From NCBI RefSeq assembly GCF_022682305.1, contig NZ_CP093528.1:3841501-3905500 (forward strand): a stretch of DNA of 64,000 nucleotides, written 5' to 3'. This DNA comes from Shinella zoogloeoides (GTDB lineage: Bacteria > Pseudomonadota > Alphaproteobacteria > Rhizobiales > Rhizobiaceae). The translations under genes were made by a program, and so were the position numbers. Numbering within the stretch: position 1 is the stretch's first letter; every line of letters starts with the position of its first letter. Under the pieces are notes generated by a model. It did no database searches, was not told where the DNA came from, and saw only the letters and a program-made list of their open reading frames with translations. Positions 48,740 through 59,341 of the stretch are shown piece by piece.

Positions 48740-48815
48740 CTGATCTTGGACTTCTTATCGTGGGCGGGATATGTTGGTCAGCAGCCAGAAGCGAAGAGAG
48801 ATACCCAACAGCGAG

Positions 48816-49661
48816 CTATTGCTCCATCGCGCTGATTAGCTCATTCTCATTTCCCGCATCTACCACCTTGATATCGTTCGCACGGAATAAATCCACCGCC
48901 TCCAGGAAAGCCTGCTTACGCTTTAGGGAGTCTTTCGGCCCCTCAACTGCAACAACAACGTCGGGTGGGAGCTTGTCCTTCAAGCGGTTGATGGTGAACA
49001 GCCATTTGTTACCATGGTCGAGAATACGCGTCGGTTCATCCTGCCCGAGATAGATCGGCTTCAAGACTTTGAGGGGCTTGTCCTGGACAATTTCCACGAA
49101 CGGGAATTTTGCCGAGTATAGTCCGTCCGAAAAAGCCATTGGCTTAAAATTGCGGCCAATATCGCGCAGCTTTAGAATTCCACGAACCTGCTTTTCGAGT
49201 AACCCTTCACGATAAACCGAGCTAGCGAAATTCCGCCTGACATAATAGTCAAAGAGTTCATCTAACTTGCTCTTGGGGTTATCCGTCATAGCAAAGCGAA
49301 CTTCGCTGAAGCGGATGATCCCTTCGCGGTCCTTAGTCAAAGCATGAAAAAGATGTTCTGCGTTGTCGCTCAGCTCGAACTCGAACCGACGCTGCCCACT
49401 GCCCGTATGGCCAGCTAGATCTCTGATCCGCTTCAGTTCTGTGTAGTAGCTTTTGAGGACGCCACGAATAGTCGCCCCCTCGACACTGTCGAAGAAGCTC
49501 GTCAGCCTCCCCAGACGCCTTGTCTCAAGCCTGAAGTCCAAATAGCTCGCGCGCGGGGCAACGAGCACGATACCGATGTTGGCGAATTCTTCCGTTTCGA
49601 CATGTGGTTGGAAACGGATTATCGCATAGCTCACAGCATGCTTTTTCATGTTCGTTCCCAA
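48816..49661 (-). CDS. DUF3037-family protein
   Basis: A 281-aa protein with the DUF3037-type N-terminus (HAVSYAIIRFQPHVETEEFA, then NIGIVLVAP). The function of the family is unknown. It begins with basic MGTNMKKH and has no signal or membrane segment. Its start overlaps the HipA-like kinase gene by 16 nt, so the two proteins are made together. The same two-gene pairing is, to my recollection, common in bacterial accessory regions. Codon use is visibly less GC-biased than in neighbouring housekeeping genes, which fits recent transfer. Confidence 0.82.
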   Translation of the reverse strand: MGTNMKKHAVSYAIIRFQPHVETEEFANIGIVLVAPRASYLDFRLETRRLGRLTSFFDSVEGATIRGVLKSYYTELKRIRDLAGHTGSGQRRFEFELSDNAEHLFHALTKDREGIIRFSEVRFAMTDNPKSKLDELFDYYVRRNFASSVYREGLLEKQVRGILKLRDIGRNFKPMAFSDGLYSAKFPFVEIVQDKPLKVLKPIYLGQDEPTRILDHGNKWLFTINRLKDKLPPDVVVAVEGPKDSLKRKQAFLEAVDLFRANDIKVVDAGNENELISAMEQ

Positions 49662-50383
49662 AACGCCGGCACTCTATGTCGCCTCAGTGTGTTTTCGACA
49701 CGATCGAGCGACAAGTTGATATCGACCGTGCGGGCGTCGTCTACATAGTGCCACCGTTCTGGGATGTCACCAAGGATCTGGGGTAAGTCCGTCAAGGCCT
49801 TCTCAAACCTTGTATTATAATGACCCTGCAGAGTCGGTTGGTCGCAAATCTCAGACAGGGAACTACGGAAAATATGGCTTTCAAGCTGTGAATGAAGAGT
49901 TACCCCTTCGTCGAAGGCCAGATTATGATCGATGACAACCAGCCGGCGAGCCGTTTCCGACCAGAGGAGATTGGGATTTCCTCCAGCATCAGTTAGCGTC
50001 CGGTCGCCGTTTTGGATCCACCAATCGAATGCAGCGATATCACGCTTAAGCTCTTCCGGAGCTTGCTGAACGTTAACGAACGATACTTCATTGGCGTTCT
50101 CAACATTTTCTGAGCCGAACAGAAGTCCGTATCCCAGGTCTCGCAACACCCCATCTCGGCCTGCCTCATATAGTTCTCGCGGCACCGCAACGACGCAGAA
50201 ACGCGGAATGGGCAAACCCAGTTGTCGTGCTAGCTGACCGGCCACCCACTCTTTCACGAGCGAATCGTAACCAGCTCCCCTGCCTTTAACAAAGTAGAGT
50301 TTGCCATCCGAGCCTCGACAAATATAGGGCTCCGTAACCCCCTGCTCGGAGCGTCTCAGCACTTCGTCGATTTCGATCGGCAT
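49646..50383 (-). CDS. HipA-like kinase-fold protein (HipA_2 type)
   Basis: A 245-aa single-domain protein resembling the catalytic part of HipA kinases. KLYFVKGRGAGYDSLVKEWV (about residues 28-47) would contain the ATP-binding lysine. WWIQNGDRTLTDAGGNPNLL (about 137) is the catalytic loop with Asp and Asn, and VVIDHNLAFDEG the metal-binding Asp segment. HipA toxins are about 440 aa with an N-subdomain, which is missing here. It is translationally coupled to the DUF3037 gene and lies next to tRNA-Ser at the island edge. A kinase acting on a protein or tRNA-linked target, with DUF3037 as partner or antidote, is a hypothesis. Confidence 0.8.
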   Translation of the reverse strand: MPIEIDEVLRRSEQGVTEPYICRGSDGKLYFVKGRGAGYDSLVKEWVAGQLARQLGLPIPRFCVVAVPRELYEAGRDGVLRDLGYGLLFGSENVENANEVSFVNVQQAPEELKRDIAAFDWWIQNGDRTLTDAGGNPNLLWSETARRLVVIDHNLAFDEGVTLHSQLESHIFRSSLSEICDQPTLQGHYNTRFEKALTDLPQILGDIPERWHYVDDARTVDINLSLDRVENTLRRHRVPAFWERT

Positions 50384-50551
50384 CGGTCCTCACGCACGCG
50401 ATATAACAGCACGCTTTTAGAGCACACCGTAAATCGAAGTCCAAGAGCGAGGTCGTGCCGAGAGTGTGGCCCTACCACGAGGAACCTATCGTTGGCAGGT
50501 CTGTCAGATACCGCAGTTATGCGGTCAAACGCCGGAAACCCAGGCCCAGGG

Positions 50552-50641
50552 TGGCGGAGAGGGTGGGATTCGAACCCACGATACCCTTGCAGGTATGCCG
50601 CATTTCGAGTGCGGTGCATTCGACCACTCTGCCACCTCTCC
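50552..50641 (-). tRNA. tRNA-Ser (anticodon CGA)
   Basis: A 90-nt tRNA with encoded CCA. Acceptor stem GGAGAGG / CCTCTCC, D-arm GGCAGAGTGGTCGAATGC, anticodon loop CTCGAAA giving CGA (reads UCG), a long variable arm (ACCTGCAAGGGT region) typical of class II serine tRNA, and the T-arm GGGTTCGAATCCC. Its 3' end points towards the accessory segment at 47-50 kb, the usual orientation for an integrase attachment site. Confidence 0.95.
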
Positions 50642-50970
50642 GGATGTCGGTCGGCGCCTTCAGCGCGGGCGGTACATAGCGGGTGTCGGGTGGGGTTGCA
50701 AGGGGGTAGAATGCATCTAATTGCAACGGTGACGGAAATCTCCTTGACAGTTTTCATCAGCTCACCTATTGCGCAAGGTGCAGCGGCATAGGTCTGACCT
50801 GTGCCGCGACGATGGTTCTTTGTGCCGTACTTCCTCGCTTCACGGGGATCATGCCGGCAGGAACCGACTAAACCGGCGGGGCGCCAATGCCTCTCCATTC
50901 GTAGCGACTGACAAAAAGACGGCCGTGCCCTCAAGGGCAAAGAGCCGGCACGAACATGAAAGGATATAAA
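50642..50970. other. 329-bp region upstream of rplU: promoters and leader
   Basis: Holds the tRNA-Ser promoter (minus strand, not clearly readable) and the rplU leader. Between about 50924 and 50951 two mutually exclusive hairpins can be drawn: GCCC-TCAA-GGGC, and a wider GTGCC...GGCAC. They lie just before the rplU ribosome-binding site and could serve in autoregulation. No gene is seen. Confidence 0.45.
50744..50772 (+). promoter_or_regulatory. Sigma-70-like promoter for rplU-rpmA
   Basis: A perfect -35 TTGACA at 50744-50749 and a -10 candidate TATTGC at 50767-50772 with 17-bp spacing. Transcription would begin near 50780, giving a leader of about 190 nt before rplU. Confidence 0.5.
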
Positions 50971-51345
50971 ATGTTCGCAGTCATCAAGACCGGCGGTAAG
51001 CAGTACCGCGTGGCCGCCAACGACGTCCTGACGGTTGAAAAGCTGTCCGGCGAAGCTGGTGCGAAGATCGAATTCACCGAAGTGCTGATGGTCGGCGTCG
51101 GCGCCGATGCCACGATCGGTGCGCCCTTCGTCGAAGGCGCCGTCGTGACCGCCGAAGTCGTCGAGCATGGCCGTGGCAAGAAGGTCATCGCCTTCAAGAA
51201 GCGCCGCCGCCAGAACTCAAAGCGCTCGCGCGGCCATCGCCAGCACAACACGACTGTCCGTATCGTCGAGATCGCGGCAGCCGGCGGCAAGGCAAAGAAG
51301 GCTTCCAAGAAGTCTGAAGCCGAAGCCGTTGCAGCAGCCGAATAA
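50971..51345 (+). CDS. rplU: 50S ribosomal protein L21
   Basis: Large-subunit ribosomal protein of 124 aa that binds 23S r[23 protein letters not shown] is the standard N-terminus, and [20 protein letters not shown] the RNA-binding loop. A rhizobial-type Ala/Lys-rich tail ([19 protein letters not shown]) extends past the core of about 100 residues. ATG 50971 is preceded by AAAGGA; an upstream ATG at 50956 would add five residues without support. It is followed by rpmA, as in most bacteria. Confidence 0.97.
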   Translation: MFAVIKTGGKQYRVAANDVLTVEKLSGEAGAKIEFTEVLMVGVGADATIGAPFVEGAVVTAEVVEHGRGKKVIAFKKRRRQNSKRSRGHRQHNTTVRIVEIAAAGGKAKKASKKSEAEAVAAAE

Positions 51346-51370
51346 TCCGGACAGGTAAAGGAGAACTCCC

Positions 51371-51640
51371 ATGGCACACAAAAAAGCTGGCGGTTCCTCG
51401 CGCAACGGTCGCGATTCCCAGTCCAAGCGCCTCGGCGTGAAGAAGTTCGGCGGCGAAGCCGTCCTCGCAGGCAACATTATCGTTCGCCAGCGCGGCACGC
51501 AGTGGCATCCCGGCGCCAATGTCGGCATCGGCAAGGATCACACGATCTTCGCCCTTACGGCTGGCAATGTGAATTTCCGTACGAAGGCCAACGGTCGCGT
51601 TTACGTGTCTGTAGCCACGAAAGCGGAAGCAGCGGAATAA
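51371..51640 (+). CDS. rpmA: 50S ribosomal protein L27
   Basis: Large-subunit protein of 89 aa near the peptidyl-transferase centre. [20 protein letters not shown] is the canonical N-terminus without a cleavable leader, and [18 protein letters not shown] follows. It lies 25 bp after rplU with an AAAGGAGA ribosome-binding site and forms the conserved rplU-rpmA operon. A strong terminator follows. Confidence 0.98.
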   Translation: MAHKKAGGSSRNGRDSQSKRLGVKKFGGEAVLAGNIIVRQRGTQWHPGANVGIGKDHTIFALTAGNVNFRTKANGRVYVSVATKAEAAE

Positions 51641-51709
51641 GCCGGTAGCGCTCTAAAACAGCCGGCGTCTCATCGACCCGGCTGACGCTACAGGTTTCGG
51701 ACCTGCAGG

Positions 51710-51748
51710 AAAAAAGGGAGATGAGGCAAGTCCTTATCTCCCTTTTTT
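51710..51748 (+). terminator. Strong rho-independent terminator after rplU-rpmA
   Basis: Stem AAAAAAGGGAGAT / ATCTCCCTTTTTT (13 perfect pairs, extendable by GAGG/CCTT to 17) closing a small loop, with the T-run inside the right arm. It lies 70 bp after the rpmA stop and 21 bp before the next start. Confidence 0.9.
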
Positions 51749-51768
51749 ACGTTCTGGAGGAACGAGCC

Positions 51769-52401
51769 ATGCAGACCGAATTGTTGCGGGAAGACCAATC
51801 GAGGTCTCCCAAGGAAAGGCTGAGGCCCGAGCGGCCAAGGACCGATTGCCCGATCTTGCTGTCGCCGAGGCTCGTCATGAGAGCCCCGCACGAAGACGAC
51901 ATCGACGCCCTTGCCCATCTTGCCAACAACGCCAACATCGCCAACATGGTCGCCCGCATGCCGCACCCGTACACGGTTGCGGATGCCGCCGATTTCGTGC
52001 GACGCACACGCGCCGGCACGATTGGCAAATGCGTCTATGCCATTACGAAAGCCGACAACGGCGCCTTCCTCGGTTGCTGCGGGATCGAACCGCACGAGGA
52101 CGGACGGACGGTCGAGCTGGGCTACTGGCTGGGCGAACCCTATTGGAACGACGGCTATGCCACCGAGGCGGCCCACGCGCTGATCGACATGGTCTTCCGC
52201 ACCCGCGATGTCGAGCAGATCGATGCGCGCTGCCGGGTCATGAACATTCCCTCGCGCCGGGTCATCCAGAAGTGCGGCTTCCAGTTCCAGGCGACCGGCA
52301 TGGTGCAAAGCCTTGCCGTCGGCGGCATGGTGCCCGTCGAATGGTACAGGCTCGACCGCAAGACCTGGGTTTCGCTGAAGAGCTGGGGAGGCATGCGATG
52401 A
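51769..52401 (+). CDS. GNAT-family acetyltransferase (RimJ/RimL-like)
   Basis: A 210-aa acetyl-CoA-dependent N-acetyltransferase. LLSPRLVMRAPHEDDIDALA is the first strand and helix, ELGYWLGEPYWNDGYATEAA the acetyl-CoA pyrophosphate loop (normally Q/RxxGxG/A), and NIPSRRVIQKCGFQFQ the C-terminal strand. ATG 51769 has a GGAGG site and is preferred to an earlier in-frame start that lies inside the terminator. The substrate is unknown; N-terminal amino groups of ribosomal proteins are one possibility given the ribosomal neighbours. A related gene follows with a 4-nt overlap. Confidence 0.9.
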   Translation: MQTELLREDQSRSPKERLRPERPRTDCPILLSPRLVMRAPHEDDIDALAHLANNANIANMVARMPHPYTVADAADFVRRTRAGTIGKCVYAITKADNGAFLGCCGIEPHEDGRTVELGYWLGEPYWNDGYATEAAHALIDMVFRTRDVEQIDARCRVMNIPSRRVIQKCGFQFQATGMVQSLAVGGMVPVEWYRLDRKTWVSLKSWGGMR

Positions 52402-52987
52402 ACGCCATGCAGACCCAGAGGGAACGTGAGCGCGTTACTGGCCCGGGCCCCTGCCCGACCATCCGGACGGCACGCCTCACCCTGCGTCCGCACCGCATGT
52501 CCGATGCGGATGCCATCGCCCAGTCGCTCGGCGATTTCGAGGTCGCGCGCATGCTGGCGCGGGCCCCCGCCCCTATGACCGGCAGGATGCGGCCGAATGG
52601 CTCGCTATTGCCACCACCGATCTCAACGAGGGCTGGGCCTTCGCCATCACCACCGGCGACGACGTGCATATCGGCTGCGTTTCCTTTGAGTGGCTCGGCG
52701 GGGAATGGCATCTCGGCTACTGGCTGAACCGCTTCTACTGGCGGCGCGGCTATATGAGCGAGGCGGTGCATGCGGTAACGGCGCGGTTCATGACGCGCAT
52801 ACCCGGAACGGACATCCATTCCGGCATCTTCGCCGACAATCCCGCTTCGCTGCGGGTCCAGGAGAAGGCGGGCTTCCGCATCACCGGATGCAGCGACCTC
52901 TACTGCGTCGCCCGGGGCTCGATGGTCCCGCATATCGAGACACGGTTGGAGCCGGGCGACTTCCGCCCAGCAATGCCGAGGCAATAA
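52398..52987 (+). pseudogene. Second GNAT acetyltransferase, frameshifted
   Basis: Starts at ATG 52398, overlapping the upstream GNAT stop. The first frame reads RTARLTLRPHRMSDADAIAQ as far as MLARAPAP, then goes out of frame near 52570. The following frame resumes with YDRQDAAEWLAIATTDLNEG and carries the acetyl-CoA loop WHLGYWLNRFYWRRGYMSEA and the C-terminal NPASLRVQEKAGFRITGC, ending at 52987. Adding one C in the C-rich run before CTATGACC restores a protein of about 196 aa. It is either a recent pseudogene or a sequencing error at a homopolymer. Confidence 0.82.
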
Positions 52988-52991
52988 AAAG

Positions 52992-53020
52992 GAGCGGGGC
53001 GGAGCGATCCGCCCCGCTTT
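52992..53020. terminator. Bidirectional terminator between the GNAT and exonuclease-like genes
   Basis: An 11-bp perfect stem AGCGGGGCGGA / TCCGCCCCGCT with a GCGA loop, followed by TTTC on the plus strand and, on the minus side, CCTTTTTATTG. Confidence 0.85.
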
Positions 53021-53024
53021 CATG

Positions 53025-54981
<1,957 letters not shown>

Positions 54982-54982
54982 G

Positions 54983-56149
54983 ATGACGAAGAACCGCAAA
55001 CCGCTCGGAAAATACCGCCGGATTGTGATCAAGATCGGCTCGGCACTGCTCGTCGACCGGGCGAGCGGCTTGAAGAAGGCTTGGCTCGACGCCATGTGCC
55101 GGGATATCGCGGCGCTCCGGGCCGGCGGCACGGACGTTCTCGTCGTCTCCTCGGGCGCCATCGCGCTCGGCCGCTCGGTGCTGAAGGTGCCGGCAGGCGC
55201 GCTCAAGCTGGAGGAAAGCCAGGCGGCGGCGGCCGTCGGCCAGATCGCGCTTGCCCGCGCCTGGTCGGAAAGCCTTTCGGCTGACGGCATCGTCGCCGGC
55301 CAGATCCTGCTGACGCTGGGCGACACGGAAGAGCGCCGCCGTTATCTCAACGCCCGCGCGACGATCAACCAGCTCCTGAAGCTCGGCGCCGTGCCGATCA
55401 TCAACGAGAACGACACGGTCGCCACGACGGAAATCCGCTACGGCGACAACGACCGGCTCGCTGCCCGCGTCGCCACGATGACGGGGGCGGACCTGCTCGT
55501 GCTGCTCTCGGATATCGACGGACTCTATACGGCCCCGCCACATCTCGACCCGCAAGCACGCTTCCTTGAGACCATCGACGCCATCACGCCCGAGATCGAG
55601 GCGATGGCGGGCGGTGCGGCCTCGGAACTGTCGCGCGGCGGCATGCGCACCAAGATCGACGCCGGCAAGATCGCGACGGGCGCTGGCTGCGCCATGATCA
55701 TCGCCTCGGGCAAGGTCGACCATCCGCTGCGCGCCATCGAAGAGGGTGCGCGCTCCTCCTGGTTCGCCCCCTCGGGTTCGCCCGTTACCGCGCGAAAAAC
55801 CTGGATTGCCGGGCAGTTGCAGCCGGCCGGACGGCTGGAGATCGATGCGGGCGCGGAAACGGCGCTTTCGGCCGGCAAGAGCCTGCTGCCCGCTGGCGTG
55901 CGCGGCGTCTGGGGTTCGTTCTCGCGCGGTGACACGGTTTCGATCTACGGCACGAACGGGCGCGAGATTGCGCGCGGCCTTGCCGGCTACGATGCCGACG
56001 AGGCGCGGCTGATCGTTGGCAAGAAATCGGCGGAGATCGCCGCCATTCTCGGTTATGCCGGTCGCGCCGCGATGGTACACAGGGACGATCTCGTGGTGAC
56101 CGGGCTGCCTGTCGTCACCGAGGCGGGGAGGGATTTGAGCCATGCTTGA
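54983..56149 (+). CDS. proB: Glutamate 5-kinase
   Basis: First step of proline synthesis: ATP-dependent phosphorylation of glutamate. The 388-aa protein has the kinase domain ([48 protein letters not shown]) and a C-terminal PUA domain beginning about residue 290. ATG 54983 lies one base past the obgE stop; a longer open frame upstream lies inside obgE. It overlaps proA by 8 nt, consistent with the ProB-ProA complex. Confidence 0.97.
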   Translation: MTKNRKPLGKYRRIVIKIGSALLVDRASGLKKAWLDAMCRDIAALRAGGTDVLVVSSGAIALGRSVLKVPAGALKLEESQAAAAVGQIALARAWSESLSADGIVAGQILLTLGDTEERRRYLNARATINQLLKLGAVPIINENDTVATTEIRYGDNDRLAARVATMTGADLLVLLSDIDGLYTAPPHLDPQARFLETIDAITPEIEAMAGGAASELSRGGMRTKIDAGKIATGAGCAMIIASGKVDHPLRAIEEGARSSWFAPSGSPVTARKTWIAGQLQPAGRLEIDAGAETALSAGKSLLPAGVRGVWGSFSRGDTVSIYGTNGREIARGLAGYDADEARLIVGKKSAEIAAILGYAGRAAMVHRDDLVVTGLPVVTEAGRDLSHA

Positions 56150-57419
56150 CCAGGTGAAGACCGACATCGACAGCCTGATGGCCGAAATCGGCCGCAACGC
56201 CCGCGCCGCCGCCCGCCCACTTGCCATCGCCACCGCCGATCAGAAGAACCGCGCCCTTGAAGCCATGGCTGCGGAAATCCTCGCGCATCGCGAGGCGATC
56301 CTTGCCGCCAATGCCATCGACCTTGCCAATGCGAAGGAGAGCGGCGTCGCAGCCTCCTTCATCGACCGGCTGACGCTGACGGCCGAGCGCATCGAAGGCA
56401 TTGCCGGCGCGATCCGCGATATCGCCGCGCTCAAGGACCCTGTCGGCGACGTCATCGCCGAATGGGATCGGCCGAACGGCCTTCATATCGAGCGCGTTCG
56501 CACGCCGCTCGGCGTCATCGGCGTCATCTACGAGAGCCGGCCGAACGTGACGGCGGATGCCGGCGCGCTGTGCCTGAAGGCCGGCAATGCCGTGATCCTG
56601 CGCGGCGGCTCGGACAGCGTGAATTCATCGCAGGCGATCCATTCCTGCCTGGTCGCCGGCCTGAAGGCAGCCGGCCTTCCAGAGCATGCGATCCAGTATG
56701 TGCCGGTGACGGACCGCGCCGCGGTCGGCGCCATGCTGTCCGGCCTTGGCGGCGCCATCGACGTCATCGTGCCGCGCGGCGGCAAGAGCCTCGTCGCCCG
56801 CGTGCAGAGCGAGGCGCGCGTGCCGGTCTTCGCGCATCTCGAAGGCCTCTGCCATATCTACGTCGACAAGTCCGCCGATCTCGACATGGCGAAGTCGATC
56901 GTCGTCAACGCCAAGATGCGCCGTACGGGCGTCTGCGGCTCGATGGAGACGCTACTGATCGACCGCGCCATCGCCGACACCCATCTCGCGCCGCTGGTCG
57001 AAGGCCTTGTCGCCGCCGGCTGCGAAGTGCGCGCGACGGACGAAATCCGCGCCCGCATCCCAAACCTCGTTGCCGCGACGGAAGCGGACTGGTCGACGGA
57101 ATATCTCGACGCCATTCTCTCGATCTCGCTGGTCGACGGCATTTCCGGCGCCATCGAGCACATCAACCGCTGGTCCTCGGCCCATACGGAAGCCGTGGTC
57201 GCCGAGGATCCCGCCGTCGTCGAGCGCTTCTTCACGGAAATCGACTCGGCGATCCTCCTGCACAATGCCTCCACCCAGTTCGCCGATGGTGGCGAATTCG
57301 GCATGGGCGGCGAGATCGGCATCGCCACCGGCAAGATGCATGCGCGCGGCCCCGTCGGGGTCGAGCAGCTCACCTCCTTCAAATACCGGGTGCGCGGCAC
57401 CGGACAGGTGCGGCCCTGA
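56142..57419 (+). CDS. proA: Gamma-glutamyl phosphate reductase
   Basis: NADPH-dependent reduction of gamma-glutamyl phosphate to glutamate semialdehyde, the second proline step. It has 425 aa. The catalytic Cys is in [16 protein letters not shown] (about residue 268), [20 protein letters not shown] is the family signature, and [20 protein letters not shown] the C-terminal landmark. It overlaps proB by 8 nt and is followed at once by nadD. Confidence 0.97.
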   Translation: MLDQVKTDIDSLMAEIGRNARAAARPLAIATADQKNRALEAMAAEILAHREAILAANAIDLANAKESGVAASFIDRLTLTAERIEGIAGAIRDIAALKDPVGDVIAEWDRPNGLHIERVRTPLGVIGVIYESRPNVTADAGALCLKAGNAVILRGGSDSVNSSQAIHSCLVAGLKAAGLPEHAIQYVPVTDRAAVGAMLSGLGGAIDVIVPRGGKSLVARVQSEARVPVFAHLEGLCHIYVDKSADLDMAKSIVVNAKMRRTGVCGSMETLLIDRAIADTHLAPLVEGLVAAGCEVRATDEIRARIPNLVAATEADWSTEYLDAILSISLVDGISGAIEHINRWSSAHTEAVVAEDPAVVERFFTEIDSAILLHNASTQFADGGEFGMGGEIGIATGKMHARGPVGVEQLTSFKYRVRGTGQVRP

Positions 57420-57420
57420 C

Positions 57421-58074
57421 GTGACGGCGCAGGCGGTGGCAGAGCGCTATCTGAGGATGCCGCATGTCGAAAAGGGCATGAAGGTCGGCCTGTTCGGCGG
57501 CTCCTTCAATCCGCCGCATCAGGGCCACGCGCTCGTCGCGGAAATCGCGCTGCGCCGCCTCGGCCTCGACCAGCTCTGGTGGATGGTGACCCCGGGCAAT
57601 CCCCTGAAGGATCACCGTCAGCTCGCCCCGCTCGCCGAGCGTATCCGCCTCAGCGAAGAGATTGTGCCCGGTCCGCGCGTGAAGGTGACGGCCTTCGAGA
57701 AGCGGCTCGGCCAGAGCTATACGGCGAAGACGCTGGAGCGCGTGCAGGACCTCAATCGCGGCGTCCACTTCATCTGGATCATGGGCGCGGACAATCTCGG
57801 CACCTTCCACCGCTGGCAGAACTGGCAGAAGATCGCCTGCACCTTCCCCATCGCCGTCATCGACCGGCCCGGCTCGACGCTCGCCTATCTCTCCTCGCGC
57901 ATGGCGAAAACCTTCGACTATGCGCGCGTTGATGAGGAGGATGCGATGTCGCTGGCGGGCCGCCGTGCGCCGGCCTGGACCTTCATTCACGGGCCCCGCT
58001 CGCCGCTTAGCTCCACTGCGCTGCGCGACCAGATGAGCTCTAGAGAAAACCATCCCTCAGAAGTGACGTCTTGA
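57421..58074 (+). CDS. nadD: Nicotinate-nucleotide adenylyltransferase
   Basis: Adenylates nicotinate mononucleotide in NAD synthesis. The core begins MKVGLFGGSFNPPHQGHALV, with the T/HxGH-type nucleotidyl-transferase motif; WIMGADNLGTFHRWQNW and the C-terminal SPLSSTALRDQM (ISST-like) are also present. The start is uncertain: GTG 57421, one base after the proA stop, gives 217 aa with MPHVEKGMKV in frame; ATG 57457 and ATG 57478 are shorter options. The order proBA-nadD-rsfS is common in Rhizobiales. Confidence 0.93.
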   Translation: MTAQAVAERYLRMPHVEKGMKVGLFGGSFNPPHQGHALVAEIALRRLGLDQLWWMVTPGNPLKDHRQLAPLAERIRLSEEIVPGPRVKVTAFEKRLGQSYTAKTLERVQDLNRGVHFIWIMGADNLGTFHRWQNWQKIACTFPIAVIDRPGSTLAYLSSRMAKTFDYARVDEEDAMSLAGRRAPAWTFIHGPRSPLSSTALRDQMSSRENHPSEVTS

Positions 58075-58075
58075 A

Positions 58076-58107
58076 ACTGATGGCCATCAGTGCCTACATT
58101 TAGTAGG
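58076..58107. repeat. Clustered small palindromes between nadD and rsfS
   Basis: A perfect 16-bp palindrome ACTGATGGCCATCAGT at 58076-58091 is followed immediately by the hairpin CCTAC-ATTTA-GTAGG (58093-58107). They start one base after the nadD stop. A third short arm pair, CCGG...CCGG, follows. They may process or end the nadD message. Confidence 0.55.
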
Positions 58108-58164
58108 TGCCGGCGCGGTTTGCCGGTACAGACGTGCTGTTTCGTTATTCGGAAAGGAACGAAC

Positions 58165-58578
58165 CTGACAACAGTGCACGCAAAGGGAAACGTCGTCGGC
58201 GTTTTCTCCAGGAGCGCGGGAAGGGGCGATGATGCCGCCGACCGGGCCCTTCAACTGGTCCTCACCAGCCTCGAGGACTCCAAGGCGGAAGATATCGTCA
58301 CCATCAACATTGCCGGCAAATCGGCGCTGGGCGACTACATGGTGGTCGTGTCCGGACGCTCGAACCGTCATGTCACGGCGATCGCCGATCACCTCATCAC
58401 CGATCTGAAGGACGAAGGCCTGGGCAATGCCCGCGTCGAGGGCCTTGAGGCGGGCGACTGGGTGCTGATCGACACGGGCGATATCATCATCCACGTGTTC
58501 CGGCCGGAAATCCGGGAGTTCTACAACATCGAACGGATGTGGGCGGCTCCCGAGATCGAAGACGGTACGGTACACTAG
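58165..58578 (+). CDS. rsfS: Ribosomal silencing factor RsfS
   Basis: Binds L14 and blocks subunit joining in starvation (Iojap/DUF143 family). The core runs from ADRALQLVLTSLEDSKAEDI through SALGDYMVVVSGRSNRHVTA to WVLIDTGDIIIHVFRPEIRE and FYNIERMWAAPEIE, all typical. No ATG is well placed. CTG 58165 follows an AAGGA site by six bases (LTTVHAKGN); GTG 58174 lies three codons on; an ATG at 58090 would add 25 unlikely residues. I annotate the CTG with low confidence in the exact start. Confidence 0.92.
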   Translation: MTTVHAKGNVVGVFSRSAGRGDDAADRALQLVLTSLEDSKAEDIVTINIAGKSALGDYMVVVSGRSNRHVTAIADHLITDLKDEGLGNARVEGLEAGDWVLIDTGDIIIHVFRPEIREFYNIERMWAAPEIEDGTVH

Positions 58579-58715
58579 CAATTCCAGCAAAAGTGCGCAG
58601 CGGTTTTGCGTCCGGAATTGCGATAGAGAGACCTAATTCAGACGCCGGGCGCCTGTCCGGCGAGGAACAACGGTGGCGCGGCTGAGCGCCGCCCGAACGG
58701 ACAGGGCTTTGGGCG

Positions 58716-59198
58716 ATGCGGGTGGGACTTTTTTCGGTGGGACGGCTGAAGGCCGGCCCTGAGAAGGAACTTGCGGCCCGCTATATCGACCGTTTCGCGA
58801 AGGCCGGTCCCGCCATCGGCCTCGAGCTCGGCAAGCTTGCCGAAGTCGGCGAAAGCCGGGCCGGCAATGCCGACACGCGCAAGCGTGAGGAAGCGGCGAT
58901 GCTGGAAAAGGCGCTGCCCGACGGCGCCGTTCTGATCCTGCTCGACGAGCGCGGCAAATCGCTCGACTCCCCCGCTTTTGCCGATCTTCTCGGCGGTTTT
59001 CGCGATGCGGGAAAACGCGAGCTGATGATCGCCATCGGCGGCGCCGACGGGCTGGACCCCGCCCTCTACGAGCGCGCCAACGCCACGCTCTGCCTCGGCA
59101 AGATGACCTGGCCGCACCAGCTCGTGCGCATCCTGCTCGCCGAGCAGCTCTATCGTGCCGTCACCATTCTTTCCGGCCACCCCTATCACCGCACCTGA
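58716..59198 (+). CDS. rlmH: 23S rRNA (pseudouridine1915-N3)-methyltransferase
   Basis: SPOUT-class methyltransferase of 160 aa that methylates pseudouridine 1915 of 23S rRNA in the 70S ribosome. MRVGLFSVGRLKAGPEKELA begins the protein. LILLDERGKSLDSPAFADLL, MIAIGGADGLDPALYERA and LCLGKMTWPHQLVRILLAEQ form the knotted SAM site. It follows rsfS by 137 bp on the same strand, as in most bacteria. Confidence 0.96.
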   Translation: MRVGLFSVGRLKAGPEKELAARYIDRFAKAGPAIGLELGKLAEVGESRAGNADTRKREEAAMLEKALPDGAVLILLDERGKSLDSPAFADLLGGFRDAGKRELMIAIGGADGLDPALYERANATLCLGKMTWPHQLVRILLAEQLYRAVTILSGHPYHRT

Positions 59199-59341
59199 AA
59201 ACGGGCGTGGATCGCGGGGAGAAACACGCCACCACCGCGCAAGCCCTGACGTTCATGATGGCCAGGCCGTATTTTCGGCGCTGTTTCTTGGCGAAATCGG
59301 CAAATCAGCATAGAGCGGGCATAACGGACATTCGGGGAGCG

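Noticed and set aside
47291..50551. A second copy of the tRNA-Ser 3' end as distal attachment site
   Set aside because: I looked for the T-arm/acceptor sequence near the repeats, the IS and the HAD fragment and found none.
50356..51168. A 270-codon minus-strand open frame spanning tRNA-Ser and rplU
   Set aside because: It runs through a tRNA gene and antisense to a ribosomal protein gene.
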